From NCBI RefSeq assembly GCF_040676675.1, contig NZ_JBFAPK010000029.1, positions 54,717 to 118,716 on the forward strand: a stretch of DNA of 64,000 bases. Direction: 5' to 3'. The stretch is from JBFAPK01 sp040676675 (GTDB lineage: Bacteria; Actinomycetota; Actinomycetes; Mycobacteriales; Micromonosporaceae). The notes under the pieces were generated by a model. The model was given only the letters and a program-made list of their open reading frames with translations, did no database searches and was not told the DNA's origin. Both the position numbers and the translations under genes were made by a program. This document shows positions 7,253 through 16,332 of the stretch, piece by piece (within the stretch, counting starts at the first letter, position 1; every line of letters starts with the position of its first letter).

Positions 7253-8572
7253 ATGCCACTGGATCGCGGTACGGCCGCGCGGCACGATCGGCCCACCCAC
7301 CGCTCGCGGCCGGCCGGGCGGGCGCCCAACTCGCCGAACACGGACGGACAACCCGGCGCCGGAGGGCGCTGGCGCTTCTGGGCCATGGCCTACGCACTCC
7401 TCGTCCTGTTGACCGGCACGAACCTGCCGACGCCCCTGTATCGGGGCTACGAGGAGCGATTCGGGTTCTCGCCGCTGGTCGTCACACTGATCTTCGCCGC
7501 GTACGTGGCGGCGCTGATCCCCACCCTGCTGCTGGCGGGACCGTTGTCGGACGCCATCGGCCGGCGCGGCGTGCTGCTGCCGGCCGTGGCCGCGGCCGTG
7601 CTGGGATCGCTGGTCTTCGCCCTGGCCGCGAACACGGTGTGGCTCTTCGTCGCCCGTATCCTGCAGGGTCTCGCACTCGGCGCCGCGTCGGGCCCGCTGA
7701 CCGCCGCGCTGACGGAACTGGAACCCACCGGCAACCGCCGCCGGGCGGCGTTGGTCTCCACCGTGACCTCCGTCGGCGGCCTCGGCCTCGGGCCCGTCTT
7801 GGGCGGCCTGCTCGCCCAGTACGGACCGGCGCCGCACGTCCTGCCGTTCGTGGTGGAGATCGTGTTGCTGGTGCCGGCGGCGGCGGCCGTCCTGGCGCTG
7901 CCGGCGGCACGCGCGAGGGCCCGGTGGCGCCCTCGCCGTCCCACCATCCCCGGTGACCTGCGCGCGGTGTTCGCGACCAGCGGGGCGGCCAGCTTCCTCG
8001 CGTTCGCCGTGATCGGGGTCTTCCTCACCCTCGTCCCCGCCTACGTGGCGACCCTCTCCGGCAGCGGGAACCTTCTTCTCGGCGGCGCGGCCGTGGCGCT
8101 GATGCTGACCTGCTCCGCCCTCGCCCAACTCGTCGGCTACGGCAGGCCGGCCCGGACGCTGGAGCTGCTCGGCCTGCCCCTGCTGGCCGTCGGACTGGTG
8201 GTCCTCGCCGTCGCGGGCGGCCGGTCCTCGCTGCCGCTGCTGCTCGTCGCGACGGCGATCGCCGGGGTCGGGCAGGGCCTCGCGTTCCTCGGCGGTCTCA
8301 CCGCGGTCAACCAGGCAACCTCCGCCGACCGCCGGGCCGAGGTGTTGTCCAGCTTCTACGTGGTCATCTACCTCGGTGTCGGGCTGCCCGTCATCGGTGT
8401 CGGGTTGCTCGCCACCATGGCCGGGCTGCTGGACGCCGTGCGGTGCTTCGCGGGCGTCGTCGCCGTGCTGTGCCTGGTGATGCTCTGGGTGCTCGCCGTG
8501 GCGCGTCGGCACGGCCCGGCCGCCGGTGTCGCCGCCACCGGGGTGGCTGGTCAGCCGGCGGGGCGGCCGTAG
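7253..8572 (+). CDS. MFS transporter (12-TM type)
   Basis: A 439-residue major facilitator protein with a ~40-residue polar N-terminus and about 12 hydrophobic segments. Motifs are LTGTNLPTPLY in helix 1 (~51-61), the motif-A loop LSDAIGRRGVLLP (~98-110) and ILQGLALGAASGPL (~136-149). ATG 7253 is chosen because GGAGG sits seven bases upstream; the frame stays open upstream through the arsR operators. It is divergent from the ArsR regulator and probably controlled by it. Substrate unknown. Its last 22 bases overlap the end of the convergent NlpC/P60 gene. Confidence 0.87.
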   Translation: MPLDRGTAARHDRPTHRSRPAGRAPNSPNTDGQPGAGGRWRFWAMAYALLVLLTGTNLPTPLYRGYEERFGFSPLVVTLIFAAYVAALIPTLLLAGPLSDAIGRRGVLLPAVAAAVLGSLVFALAANTVWLFVARILQGLALGAASGPLTAALTELEPTGNRRRAALVSTVTSVGGLGLGPVLGGLLAQYGPAPHVLPFVVEIVLLVPAAAAVLALPAARARARWRPRRPTIPGDLRAVFATSGAASFLAFAVIGVFLTLVPAYVATLSGSGNLLLGGAAVALMLTCSALAQLVGYGRPARTLELLGLPLLAVGLVVLAVAGGRSSLPLLLVATAIAGVGQGLAFLGGLTAVNQATSADRRAEVLSSFYVVIYLGVGLPVIGVGLLATMAGLLDAVRCFAGVVAVLCLVMLWVLAVARRHGPAAGVAATGVAGQPAGRP

Positions 8573-9609
8573 CCGGCGACCGGCTGGTAGTCGGCCCGGT
8601 CCAGGCGGACCCGGTCCCCGGGCTTGGGCGCGTGGATGATCCGGCCGTCGCCCACGTAGATCGCCACGTGGTGGATGTCCCGGTAGTAGAAGACCAGGTC
8701 ACCCGGGCGCAGGTCGGCCCGGCCGATCCGGCGCACGGCGCCGAACTGGCGGGCGGCGTTGTGCGGCAGCCGTACCCCCGCGACGGCCCACGCCGCCAGG
8801 GTCAGCCCCGAGCAGTCGTAGCCGTCCGGGCCCTCGGCCGCCCACCGGTACGGCTTGCCGAGCTGCGCGTACGCGAACCGGACCGCCGTGGCGGCGGCCC
8901 CCGGCGGCAGGTCCGGCGGTCCGGTCGGGAGCGCCAGCAGGGCCTCGCCGGGCCGGCCCGAGGCCGACCGCAGCTGGCCGAGGCGGAGCAGATCGCCCTC
9001 GATCTTGCGTTTCCGGGCCGAGAGCTGGCGTTCCTGCACCGCCTGCTCGGTTGCGAGGGCGCGCACCGTCCGCCGGGCGGTGCCGAGCCGGTGGCGGGTC
9101 TCGGCGAGGTCCGCCAGCACCTTCTCCTGCTCCCGCCCGAGCCGCTCCAGCATGAGCAGCGGGTCCACGAGGTCGTCCGCCGTCGCGGCGGCGAAGAGCG
9201 CCGCCGCCGGCTGGGCGCCGTTGCTGCGGTACGCGGTGGCCGCGATGGTGCCGAGCCGTTCGCGGTGCACCGCCATCAGCTGCTCCAGCGGTGTGATCTG
9301 CGCGGTGAGTTCGTCGGCGCGCGCCCGGCTCGCCCGCAGTCTCTCCCGCAGGTCGTTGTACTGCTCCACGACGATCTCCAGCGAGTCCGCGGCGGCGGCG
9401 ATCTGCTCGTCGAGCGATCCGTCGCCCGGGTCGGCGATCACGGGAGCGGGGGCTAGTGCGAGGGCCACGGTCACCCCGGCTGCCAGGGCAGCGCGGCGCG
9501 GCAAGGTGGTTGTCGGCACGTCGGGTACAACGACCCGGCCCGCGGGTAGGCAACGATCCACGTCGAGGTCAGGGGCGGAAAGGCATCGACGAGCCTTCAC
9601 CGTACGCAT
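8551..9609 (-). CDS. Secreted NlpC/P60 peptidoglycan hydrolase with N-terminal coiled coil
   Basis: Architecture: a basic/hydrophobic N-terminus with a signal-like segment (RRAALAAGVTVALALAP, ~38-54), a long charged coiled coil (~64-220), and a C-terminal NlpC/P60 domain with Cys266 in YDCSG, His313/314 in HHVAIYVGDG and a third polar site near His326. These cleave stem-peptide bonds during wall remodelling. The start is uncertain: ATG 9609 puts 37 residues before the signal segment; GTG 9519 would give a more normal signal peptide but has a poor ribosome binding site. Ends convergently with the MFS gene (22-base overlap). Confidence 0.9.
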   Translation of the reverse strand: MRTVKARRCLSAPDLDVDRCLPAGRVVVPDVPTTTLPRRAALAAGVTVALALAPAPVIADPGDGSLDEQIAAAADSLEIVVEQYNDLRERLRASRARADELTAQITPLEQLMAVHRERLGTIAATAYRSNGAQPAAALFAAATADDLVDPLLMLERLGREQEKVLADLAETRHRLGTARRTVRALATEQAVQERQLSARKRKIEGDLLRLGQLRSASGRPGEALLALPTGPPDLPPGAAATAVRFAYAQLGKPYRWAAEGPDGYDCSGLTLAAWAVAGVRLPHNAARQFGAVRRIGRADLRPGDLVFYYRDIHHVAIYVGDGRIIHAPKPGDRVRLDRADYQPVAGYGRPAG

Positions 9610-9704
9610 TGATTTGTCCCTTTTTGTCGGGGCTGTGCCGGTGGGGGCGGGACGGGCCGGGGATACTGTTCGGCGGGTCCGTGGAGATCGTGGGGAGTTG
9701 CGGG

Positions 9705-10697
9705 ATGTCGATGTCGCAGACGCGGGGGTCCGTCCGGCCGGCGCTGCCGGTCGACGCCGGTACCCTCCGGATCGGGCTCGTCCTGGGTGGGGCCGTGCTC
9801 GCCCTGCTCGCCGGCTTCGGGCTCGGCCGGCTCGACCCCGGCACCGGCGGGGGTGGCGGCGCGCCGGGCCCCGGCGCGCCGGCGGCGGCCGAGGCGATCC
9901 CCGGGCACGTCCACCCGTCGGGTGCCGCGGCGCACGACCACGGCGCCGGCCCGGATGGTTCCGCCGCCCCGGATACCGGGGGCGCGGGCGCCGAGGTGGG
10001 CGGGGTGACCCTCAGCGCGGGCGGGTACACGCTGGTCGCCGATAGGACCCAGTTCCCGGCCGGCCGCTCCGAGGAGTTCCGCTTCCGGATCCGGGGCGCG
10101 GACGGCCGGACGGTGACCAGCTACGCGGTCGTCCACGACAAGCCGATGCACCTGATCGTGGCGCGCCGCGACCTCTCCGGTTACCAGCACCTGCACCCCG
10201 CGCTCGGCCTCGACGGGACCTGGAGCGTGCCGTTGACCCTGCCCGAACCGGGCAGCTGGCGGGCGTACGCCGACTTCACCGCCGTGGACGCCACCGGCCG
10301 GCAGACCGCGCTCACGCTCGGCGTGGACCTGGTCGTGCCCGGCGACCACGCGCCGCGCGCCCTGCCGCCGGCCGCCCGTACCGCCACCCTCGACGGGCTG
10401 ACCGTCGAGTACCAGGGAACGCCGCGGCTCGGTGCCGTGCAGCCGCTGCTCTTCCGGGTGTCCCGGGGCGGCGTCCCGGTCACCGACCTCCAGCCGTACC
10501 TCGGCGCGTACGGGCACCTGGTGGCGCTGCGCGAGGGCGACCTGGGCTACCTGCACGTCCATCCCGAGCCGCAGCTCGCCGACGGCGGCGTCAAGTTCTG
10601 GTTGACCGCGCCGAGCCCGGGGCGGTACCGGCTCTTCTTCGACTTCCAGCTCGCGGGGACGGTGCGTACCGCCGAGTTCACCCTGGTGGTGCCCTGA
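9705..10697 (+). CDS. Membrane-anchored or secreted hypothetical protein with His-rich linker
   Basis: A 330-residue protein. One hydrophobic segment (IGLVLGGAVLALLAGFGLG, ~23-41) is followed by a Gly/Pro/Ala linker with histidines (GHVHPSG, AHDHG, ~65-80) and two beta-rich extracytoplasmic halves. These contain KPMHLIVARRDLSGYQHLHP (~147-166) and YLHVHPEPQ (~285-293). The paired His-x-His motifs suggest metal binding, and such proteins are often found with copper-handling genes, but no copper genes lie nearby. ATG 9705 is preceded by GGGGAG. Function unassigned. Confidence 0.75.
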   Translation: MSMSQTRGSVRPALPVDAGTLRIGLVLGGAVLALLAGFGLGRLDPGTGGGGGAPGPGAPAAAEAIPGHVHPSGAAAHDHGAGPDGSAAPDTGGAGAEVGGVTLSAGGYTLVADRTQFPAGRSEEFRFRIRGADGRTVTSYAVVHDKPMHLIVARRDLSGYQHLHPALGLDGTWSVPLTLPEPGSWRAYADFTAVDATGRQTALTLGVDLVVPGDHAPRALPPAARTATLDGLTVEYQGTPRLGAVQPLLFRVSRGGVPVTDLQPYLGAYGHLVALREGDLGYLHVHPEPQLADGGVKFWLTAPSPGRYRLFFDFQLAGTVRTAEFTLVVP

Positions 10698-10736
10698 GCG
10701 CGGACGGCCGCTCGCGTCGCCGGCCCGCGCCGCCGG

Positions 10737-11165
10737 TCAGCCGGCGCGGCGGACAGGGCGGCTGGCGAGGTAGTGCAGCAGGTCGCGGATCAGCTTCTTC
10801 TCCGCCGCCGGTACGGCCGGGTCGGCGAGGCGCCCCAGGATCACCCGGATGTCCGCCTCCATGCCGGTCTCCGGCAGCGCCGGCCGGCGCGGCGGTACGG
10901 GTTCCCGGGCGGTGGAGGGCAGCCCGAGCGCCTGGAACGCCTCCGCGACGGGTACCTCCAACGCGGCGCAGAAGCCGCGCACCTTCGCCAGCTCCGGATA
11001 GTCCTGCCAGTCGCCGCCCAGCCAGCGGAAGACCGTCGAGCGGCCGACCCCGGTGTGGGCGGCGACCTCGCTGATCGTCCAGCCGTACTGGCTGCGGGCG
11101 GCGTCGATCGCGCGCCGTACGAAGCGCGCGAATGCCGCCTGCGGCGACCCCTCTTCGGCGTCCAT
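10737..11165 (-). CDS. XRE-type helix-turn-helix regulator
   Basis: A 142-residue protein. An N-terminal helix-turn-helix (GWTISEVAAHTGVGRSTVFRW, split as ~28-40 and ~41-48) is followed by a segment resembling dimerisation helices and an Arg/Leu-rich tail (IRDLLHYLASRPVRRAG). It is single and convergent with the upstream His-rich protein gene, with 39 bases between them. Targets are unknown. Confidence 0.8.
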   Translation of the reverse strand: MDAEEGSPQAAFARFVRRAIDAARSQYGWTISEVAAHTGVGRSTVFRWLGGDWQDYPELAKVRGFCAALEVPVAEAFQALGLPSTAREPVPPRRPALPETGMEADIRVILGRLADPAVPAAEKKLIRDLLHYLASRPVRRAG

Positions 11166-11376
11166 GCCCCGTGGATAGCCCTTTCCTGACGGCCGGTCTC
11201 CCCGAGCCTACTGGCGTACGGGCAATGATCTGCCATCCGGAAAGGTTCCGCCGGAACCGACGGCGCGTCGGATTACTCAGGCTCTCACCAGGGCGATACC
11301 TACGCGGAGAGCTTCTCTACCTAGGCGCGCGGGCGGGGGTTCGCACCGCCCGTCCGAGCCGGCCCTCCGCCGGTGG

Positions 11377-12543
11377 TCACCGGGGGGTGAGTAGCGTCTC
11401 CAGGCGCGGGCTGACCCGCCACTGGTCCACCAGCGACCGGTACTCCGCCCGCTGCTCCTCGGTGGGCGCGGCGTCGGTGCGCCGGGCGCGCAGCAGGAGG
11501 TTCCGCGGCGTGTGCCGGGAGTCGACGAACTCGACCACCTCGGCGCGGTAGCCGTGCAGCCGCAGCAGCGCGGCGCGCAGCGCGTCGGTCAGCACGTCGG
11601 CGAAGCGCTCCCGCAGGATCCCCTGGCGGGTCAGGAGGTCGTACGGCCCCGGCGCGGGCCGGGCGCGCAACTGTGCGGCGATGTCGTGGTGGCAGCACGG
11701 CGCGGCGAGCACCCACCGGGCGTTCCACCCGACCGCGCGGGCCAGCGCCTCGTCGGTCGCGGTGTCGCAGGCGTGCAGCGCCAGCACCAGATCGGGGGCC
11801 GGTGTCACGGTCGCGTCGAGGATGGTGCCGGCGACGAACCGTACCCGGTCGGCGCAGCCCAGCTCGGCGGCGAGCGCGCTGTTGCGTCGCCGCTGGTCGT
11901 CGCGGACGTCGACCCCCACCAGCTCCACGTCGATTCCGCGACCGGTCAGGTAGCGGTACGCCGCGAAGGTGAGGTACGCGTTGCCGCAGCCCAGATCGGC
12001 GACCCGGAGCGGACCCTCCAGGTCGTCCGGCAACGTAGCGGCCAGCGCGCGCAGGAACGCGTCCACCTGCCGTCGCTTCGCCGCGCTGGCGCCGATCGCG
12101 CCGAAGAGCGGGTCCGCGGGATCGAGCAGGTAGTCCTTGCGGCGGTCGTGCTCCTGCGGCGGCGTGGCGGGGCGCTGCGTGGCGGCCCGGTGCACCTGGG
12201 CGTCGCCCTTCTTCGTCACCCGGACCTGGACGGTCGCGGTGGCGGTCTCCACGTGCCAGTTGCCGAAGGGCTCGGCGAGGAGTTGGTCCACCGCCACGCC
12301 CGCCTCGTCGCCGGGCGCCACGTTGCGCGTGTACGGGCGGGCGCCGTCGAACGTCGCGATCTGCAACTTCGGCCCGGACTTGAGTCGTACCGGGCGCAGC
12401 TCGGCCCGGACCACCGACGGCGTCTGCCCACGGCGGCGCCCGGCCGCCACGGCCCGGGTCAGCCCCGGGTCGAGCAGCAGCCCGCGTACCTCGGCGAGGG
12501 CCGCCTCAAGCTGTTCTGGCACGTCCGTCCGTTCCGTCCGCAT
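11377..12543 (-). CDS. SAM-dependent methyltransferase (Methyltransf_32-like)
   Basis: A 388-residue protein. The N-terminal ~150 residues are a distinct region (DUF-like, with KSGPKLQIATFDG). The Rossmann SAM-binding motif VADLGCGNAYLTF lies near 199-211, followed by VELVGVDVRDDQRRRN (~226-241) and the ALHACDTATDEAL segment (~271-283) seen in the Methyltransf_32 family, plus APCCHHD (~297-303). Substrate not predictable. ATG 12543 is chosen because upstream in-frame sequence is low-complexity. It runs in the same direction as the rhlE-like gene but a hairpin separates them. Confidence 0.85.
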   Translation of the reverse strand: MRTERTDVPEQLEAALAEVRGLLLDPGLTRAVAAGRRRGQTPSVVRAELRPVRLKSGPKLQIATFDGARPYTRNVAPGDEAGVAVDQLLAEPFGNWHVETATATVQVRVTKKGDAQVHRAATQRPATPPQEHDRRKDYLLDPADPLFGAIGASAAKRRQVDAFLRALAATLPDDLEGPLRVADLGCGNAYLTFAAYRYLTGRGIDVELVGVDVRDDQRRRNSALAAELGCADRVRFVAGTILDATVTPAPDLVLALHACDTATDEALARAVGWNARWVLAAPCCHHDIAAQLRARPAPGPYDLLTRQGILRERFADVLTDALRAALLRLHGYRAEVVEFVDSRHTPRNLLLRARRTDAAPTEEQRAEYRSLVDQWRVSPRLETLLTPR

Positions 12544-12708
12544 CGATTTCCCGGCCTGGCCGTGGCCTCCGGCGGCCGGCCCGGCGTTCCAGCTTAGGCC
12601 GTGTCCCGGCCGGCGGGACCGTGGCCCGTGCGACCCCGGTCGCACCGGCGCCCCGCCGGGCTGCCCTGCCCAGCTCCGGCGGGGTGCCGGAGCGGGCCAG
12701 GGCGAAAG

Positions 12709-12739
12709 AGACAGGGACGGCGAGATGCCGTCCCTGTCT
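12709..12739 (-). terminator. Hairpin terminator downstream of rhlE-like gene
   Basis: The 13-base arms 12709-12721 and 12727-12739 are perfect complements with a five-base loop. The site lies 40 bases beyond the end of the minus-strand helicase gene, separating it from the methyltransferase gene. Confidence 0.75.
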
Positions 12740-12778
12740 GGAGTCGGTCGGCGGCGGGTCCGCCGCCACCGGATGGCG

Positions 12779-14464
12779 TCAGGCGGTCGCGGGCGGGTTC
12801 GTCTCGGCCGCACCGGTGTCGCCGGCGCCGGATCCGGTACGGGAACCGCCCGAGCGGCGCCGGCGCCGGCGGCGGGGCTTGGCCGTACCCTCGTCGTCGC
12901 CCGCCACCGTGGCCACGCTCGCCGCCGGCTGCTCGGCGTCGGCCGGTGCCGCCGTCTCGACGGCGCCGCCCTCCTCGGCCCCGGTCACGACCTGACCGCC
13001 GCGCCGACGTCGCCGCTGGCGCGGGGTACGGGCGACCTCCTCGGTCTCCTCGGCCTCCCCGGCCGGGGCGGTGCCGGCACGGCCTCCGGCGCGGCGGGGG
13101 CGGGACCGGCCACGCCCCTCGCCCCGGCGTCCGCCGCGGCTCGGGCTGCCCAGGTCCTCCTCGACCTCGGCCGAGAGGCCGGCGCGGGTGCGGTCGGCGC
13201 TCGGCAGGGTGCCCGTGACGTCGGTCGGGATGTCCAGGTCGGTGTAGAGGTGCGCCGAGGTGTGGTACGTCTCCGGCGGCTCGGGCATCTCCAGCCCCAG
13301 CGTCTTGTCGATGATCCGCCACCGGGGCATGTCGTCCCAGTCGACGAAGGTCACGGCGACGCCGGTGGCGCCGGCCCGGCCGGTACGCCCGATCCGGTGC
13401 GTGTAGGTGTCCTGGTCCTCGGGACAGTCGTAGTTGATCACGTGGGTCACGCCCGTGACGTCCAGCCCGCGGGCGGCGACGTCGGTGGCGACCAGGATGT
13501 CGATCTTTCCGGAGCGGAACGCCCGCAGCGCCCGTTCCCGGGCACCCTGGCCCAGGTCACCGTGGACCGCGGCGACCGCGAACCCGCGGAAGTCCAGGTC
13601 CTCGGCGACCCGGTCGGCCGCGCGCTTGGTACGCGTGAAGATCATCGTGAGGCCGCGCCCGTGTGCCTGCAGGATCCGGGCCACGATCTCGATCTTGTTC
13701 ATCGAGTGGGTGCGGTAGACGAGCTGGCGGGTCAGCGGTGACGGGCCGGTCTCCGCGGTGTGCCCGGCGTGGATCGTCACGGGGTGGCGCAGGAAGCGCC
13801 GCGAGAGCGCGACGATCGGGTCCGGCATGGTCGCCGAGAAGAGCATGGTCTGCCGGTCCTCCGGCAGCATCGCCAGGATCTTCTCGACGTCGTCGAGGAA
13901 GCCGAGATCGAGCATCCGGTCCGCCTCGTCGAGGACCAGCGCGCGTACCCGGTCCAGGCGCAGGTGCTTCTGCTTCGCCAGGTCCATCAGTCGACCGGGC
14001 GTACCGACCAGGATCTCCACGCCGCGCCGCAGCGCGTCGACCTGCGGCTCGTACGCCACGCCGCCGTAGATCGGCAGGACGCGTACGCCCCGGGTGCGGC
14101 CGGCCGCCGCGAGGTCCTTGGCGACCTGCAGGCCCAGCTCCCGGGTCGGTACGACCACCAGCGCCTGGGGCAGGCCGTCGCCGCCCTCGGCGGGCGAGAA
14201 GACGCGCTCCAGCAGCGGAACGCCGAAGCCGAGCGTCTTGCCCGTACCGGTCGGCGCCTGGCCGATGAGGTCACTGCCGCGCAGCGCGATCGGCAGCGCG
14301 TACTCCTGGATGGCGAAGGCGCGGGTGATGCCGACGGCGGCCAGCGCCTCGACGGTCTCCTGCCGCGCGCCGAGATCCGCGAAGGTGGGCGCCTCGGGAC
14401 GTACCGGCATGGTGCCGGTCGGTTCCGCGCCCGATGTGGTGCTGTCTTGGATGTGTTCGCTCAT
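12779..14464 (-). CDS. rhlE: DEAD-box ATP-dependent RNA helicase, RhlE-like
   Basis: A 561-residue helicase: AQAPTGTGKT-type Walker A (~69-77), PTRELG (Ia), VLDEADRML (DEAD, ~176-184), SATMP (~208) and YTHRIGRTGRAG (~345-356). The C-terminal ~130 residues are Arg/Gly/Glu-rich and disordered, likely RNA binding. It remodels RNA or ribonucleoprotein. From memory, M. tuberculosis has an rhlE gene next to a ferritin-like protein, as here. Start ATG at 14464; the 5' leader region is long (about 400 bases to the divergent gene). Confidence 0.92.
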   Translation of the reverse strand: MSEHIQDSTTSGAEPTGTMPVRPEAPTFADLGARQETVEALAAVGITRAFAIQEYALPIALRGSDLIGQAPTGTGKTLGFGVPLLERVFSPAEGGDGLPQALVVVPTRELGLQVAKDLAAAGRTRGVRVLPIYGGVAYEPQVDALRRGVEILVGTPGRLMDLAKQKHLRLDRVRALVLDEADRMLDLGFLDDVEKILAMLPEDRQTMLFSATMPDPIVALSRRFLRHPVTIHAGHTAETGPSPLTRQLVYRTHSMNKIEIVARILQAHGRGLTMIFTRTKRAADRVAEDLDFRGFAVAAVHGDLGQGARERALRAFRSGKIDILVATDVAARGLDVTGVTHVINYDCPEDQDTYTHRIGRTGRAGATGVAVTFVDWDDMPRWRIIDKTLGLEMPEPPETYHTSAHLYTDLDIPTDVTGTLPSADRTRAGLSAEVEEDLGSPSRGGRRGEGRGRSRPRRAGGRAGTAPAGEAEETEEVARTPRQRRRRRGGQVVTGAEEGGAVETAAPADAEQPAASVATVAGDDEGTAKPRRRRRRRSGGSRTGSGAGDTGAAETNPPATA

Positions 14465-14740
14465 GTGATTGTGGGGGTGCCCTCTCGTGGTGCGCCCCGT
14501 CAGTCCATAGGGCGCGGTTTCGGTATGGCGCGGGCCACACGGTTCGACGGCGTGACGCCGAGATCGGACCGGGCCGCACGCGCGCCGCGGACAGGCAGGT
14601 CGAAGATGTCAAGTCCTGCGGCAACTGCTCCATGCTACCTGAGCCGGGCAGAAGCCGTCCCGACTCCGAACTCGCACCTGTCGCGCGGGGTGAGTCCGTG
14701 TGGCATTTCACACTTTCCGGCGGTCGCACCGCGCTGACCC
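14465..14740. other. Long intergenic leader region between divergent rhlE and ferritin-like genes
   Basis: No convincing gene is seen. Reading open frames here (for example a 106-codon frame on the plus strand) have no ribosome binding site or recognisable product. The minus strand carries TTGACA with no matching -10 at normal spacing. The region probably holds the rhlE promoter and a long 5' leader. Confidence 0.4.
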
Positions 14741-14810
14741 CCTCGTCGATCTAGGGCAAATCCTTGTGGTTTGATCTCCAATCACGCGGATTTGCCCTAG
14801 ATCGACGAGG
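14741..14810. repeat. Long perfect inverted repeat upstream of ferritin-like gene
   Basis: Arms 14741-14763 and 14788-14810 are perfect 23-base complements; weaker pairs (GTG/CAC at 14766-14768 and 14783-14785) extend the stem. The arm core GATCTAGGGCAAATCC is AT-richer than its flanks. It lies in a divergent promoter region 55 bases before the GTG at 14865, so it is not an ordinary terminator. Confidence 0.75.
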
Positions 14811-14864
14811 CCCGTTATGTCGTGGGTAACCGTGGGCGTCCCGTCGGGGCGGTAACCTCCGGTC

Positions 14865-15515
14865 GTGCCCGCCCCCACCGCAGTGCCCGGCTCCGTCACC
14901 GACCTGCTGGGCCTGGTCGCCTACGGCGAACTGCTCGCCTTCGACCGGATCGCCGCCGACGCGCGGCTCGCACCGGACCTGCGCCGTCGCGCCCTGCTCA
15001 GCGAGATGGCCGCCAAGAAGATCGGCAGCTACCGGCGGCTCGCCGACCGCATCGTGGAACTCGGGGCGGACCCCGGTGCGGCCATGGCGGCGTACGTGGA
15101 CGCGCTCCAGGCGTACCACGACTCGACCGAGCCGAAGGACTGGCTGGAGGCGGTGACCAAGGCGTACGTCGGGGACGCCATCGCCGACGACTTCTTCCGC
15201 GAGATCGCCGGATCGCTCGCCGAACCCGACCGGCGCCTCGTCCTCGACGTGCTGCACGACCCGCAGTACGACGAGTTCGCCGGAGGAGAGATCCGGGCGG
15301 CCATCGCGGCCGACCCGAAAGTCGCCAACCGGCTGTCGATGTGGGCCCGCCGGCTGGTCGGAGAGGGGCTCTCCCAGGCGGTACGGGTGGCGGGCGAGCG
15401 GGACGCCCTGACCGCCCTGGTCGTGGCCCGTACCGGCGGCGAGGTCTCGGAGTTGTTCACGCGGCTCACCACGGCACACACGTCCCGCATGGCCGCCGTG
15501 GGCCTGAACAACTGA
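14865..15515 (+). CDS. Ferritin-like fold protein (MiaE-like)
   Basis: A 216-residue, mainly helical protein. Potential metal ligands in the ferritin-like pattern are E23 (AYGELLAFDR), the E47xxxK run, DAIADDFFREIA (~103-114) and DEFAGGEIR (~136-144). From memory this corresponds to the actinobacterial ferritin-like/MiaE-like protein (Rv3210c in M. tuberculosis) that neighbours rhlE. True tRNA hydroxylase activity is unproven. GTG start at 14865. Confidence 0.75.
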   Translation: MPAPTAVPGSVTDLLGLVAYGELLAFDRIAADARLAPDLRRRALLSEMAAKKIGSYRRLADRIVELGADPGAAMAAYVDALQAYHDSTEPKDWLEAVTKAYVGDAIADDFFREIAGSLAEPDRRLVLDVLHDPQYDEFAGGEIRAAIAADPKVANRLSMWARRLVGEGLSQAVRVAGERDALTALVVARTGGEVSELFTRLTTAHTSRMAAVGLNN

Positions 15516-15832
15516 ACTGCTGTTTTGCTGCGCTCGTGCGCTTCGCGGCGCCTGAGAGGCGATCGTCCTTCGCCTGCGGGGCGCGACCGCTTCGCGGCGC
15601 GCTCCTCGGCTCAGGACGACGCCGGCGCCGCTACGCGCACTCGCTGGGGCGTCCTGCGCGCACGACGGGCTTCGCCCGCGTGTGCTCGGACGCGGGCCTC
15701 GCGGGCGCGCTCCTCGGCTTCGGGTGACGCCGGCGCCGCTGCGCTTGCTCGCTGAATCTCTGCGTTTGCTCGCTGGGGCCCGCCCGCGGCGGGTGGTGCC
15801 GCGGGCGGTGCGGGCGTGGCCGGCGGCCGGGG
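15516..15832. repeat. Gene-free, internally repeated GC-rich stretch
   Basis: About 320 bases with no supported gene. It contains two ~50-base related units, at ~15597-15648 and ~15705-15756 (offset 108 bases), both reading GCGCGCTCCTCGGCT then GACGCCGGCGCCGCT. Shorter echoes of TGCTCGCTG and CTTCGCGGCG also recur. Open frames here are shadows of the repeat. Confidence 0.6.
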
Positions 15833-16057
15833 TCAGCGGGCGATGAAGCCGACCGCCCGCGGAGCGGCCTCGGCGATCTCCACGTAGGCGACCTTGCTGA
15901 CCGGGACGATGACCCGACGACCCTTCTCGTCGGTCAGCATCAGGGTGCCCTGGTTGGCGATGGCGTCGGCGACGATCTGCTCGATCTCGGCCGGCGTCTG
16001 CCCGCTCTCCAACACCAGCTCACGTGGCGCGTACTGCACGCCGATCTTGACCTCCAC
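15833..16057 (-). CDS. DUF3107 protein (TB9.4-like)
   Basis: A 74-residue protein starting VEVKIGVQYAPRELVLES, the pattern of the small DUF3107 family. GTG start at 16057 is preceded by GAGGAGG at ideal spacing. The longer open frame upstream is unlikely. In M. tuberculosis (from memory) the homologous small gene sits beside a TetR gene, as here (TetR starts at 16971 on the same strand and the genes are co-directional). Function unknown. Confidence 0.82.
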   Translation of the reverse strand: MEVKIGVQYAPRELVLESGQTPAEIEQIVADAIANQGTLMLTDEKGRRVIVPVSKVAYVEIAEAAPRAVGFIAR

Positions 16058-16332
16058 TGGAGCCTCCTCAATTGGAGCGGAAACTGCGCCGTTGGGAAGG
16101 CTAGCCGATCGTGGCGGGCAACTGTCAGGCCGACTCGCTTTGTCACGTTCGGGTCGGTCTGTCACGATCGTCGTACCCCGGCGCCCCGGGTCCGGATTCG
16201 CCACACCGCCGTTCGCCGGGCCGCCGTCGTTCGCGCGGCCGGCGCCGGGTGCCTCGTGGTCCTCGCGCCGGTGCCGCAGCTGCGCGGGTACCGCCGCACG
16301 CAACGCGTGTGGCACGCCGTCGCCCCGCGCCG

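Noticed and set aside
9519..9704. A cyclic di-AMP riboswitch before the NlpC/P60 gene
   Set aside because: Such switches often precede wall hydrolases in actinobacteria, but the available leader is only about 95-185 bases and I see none of the conserved elements.
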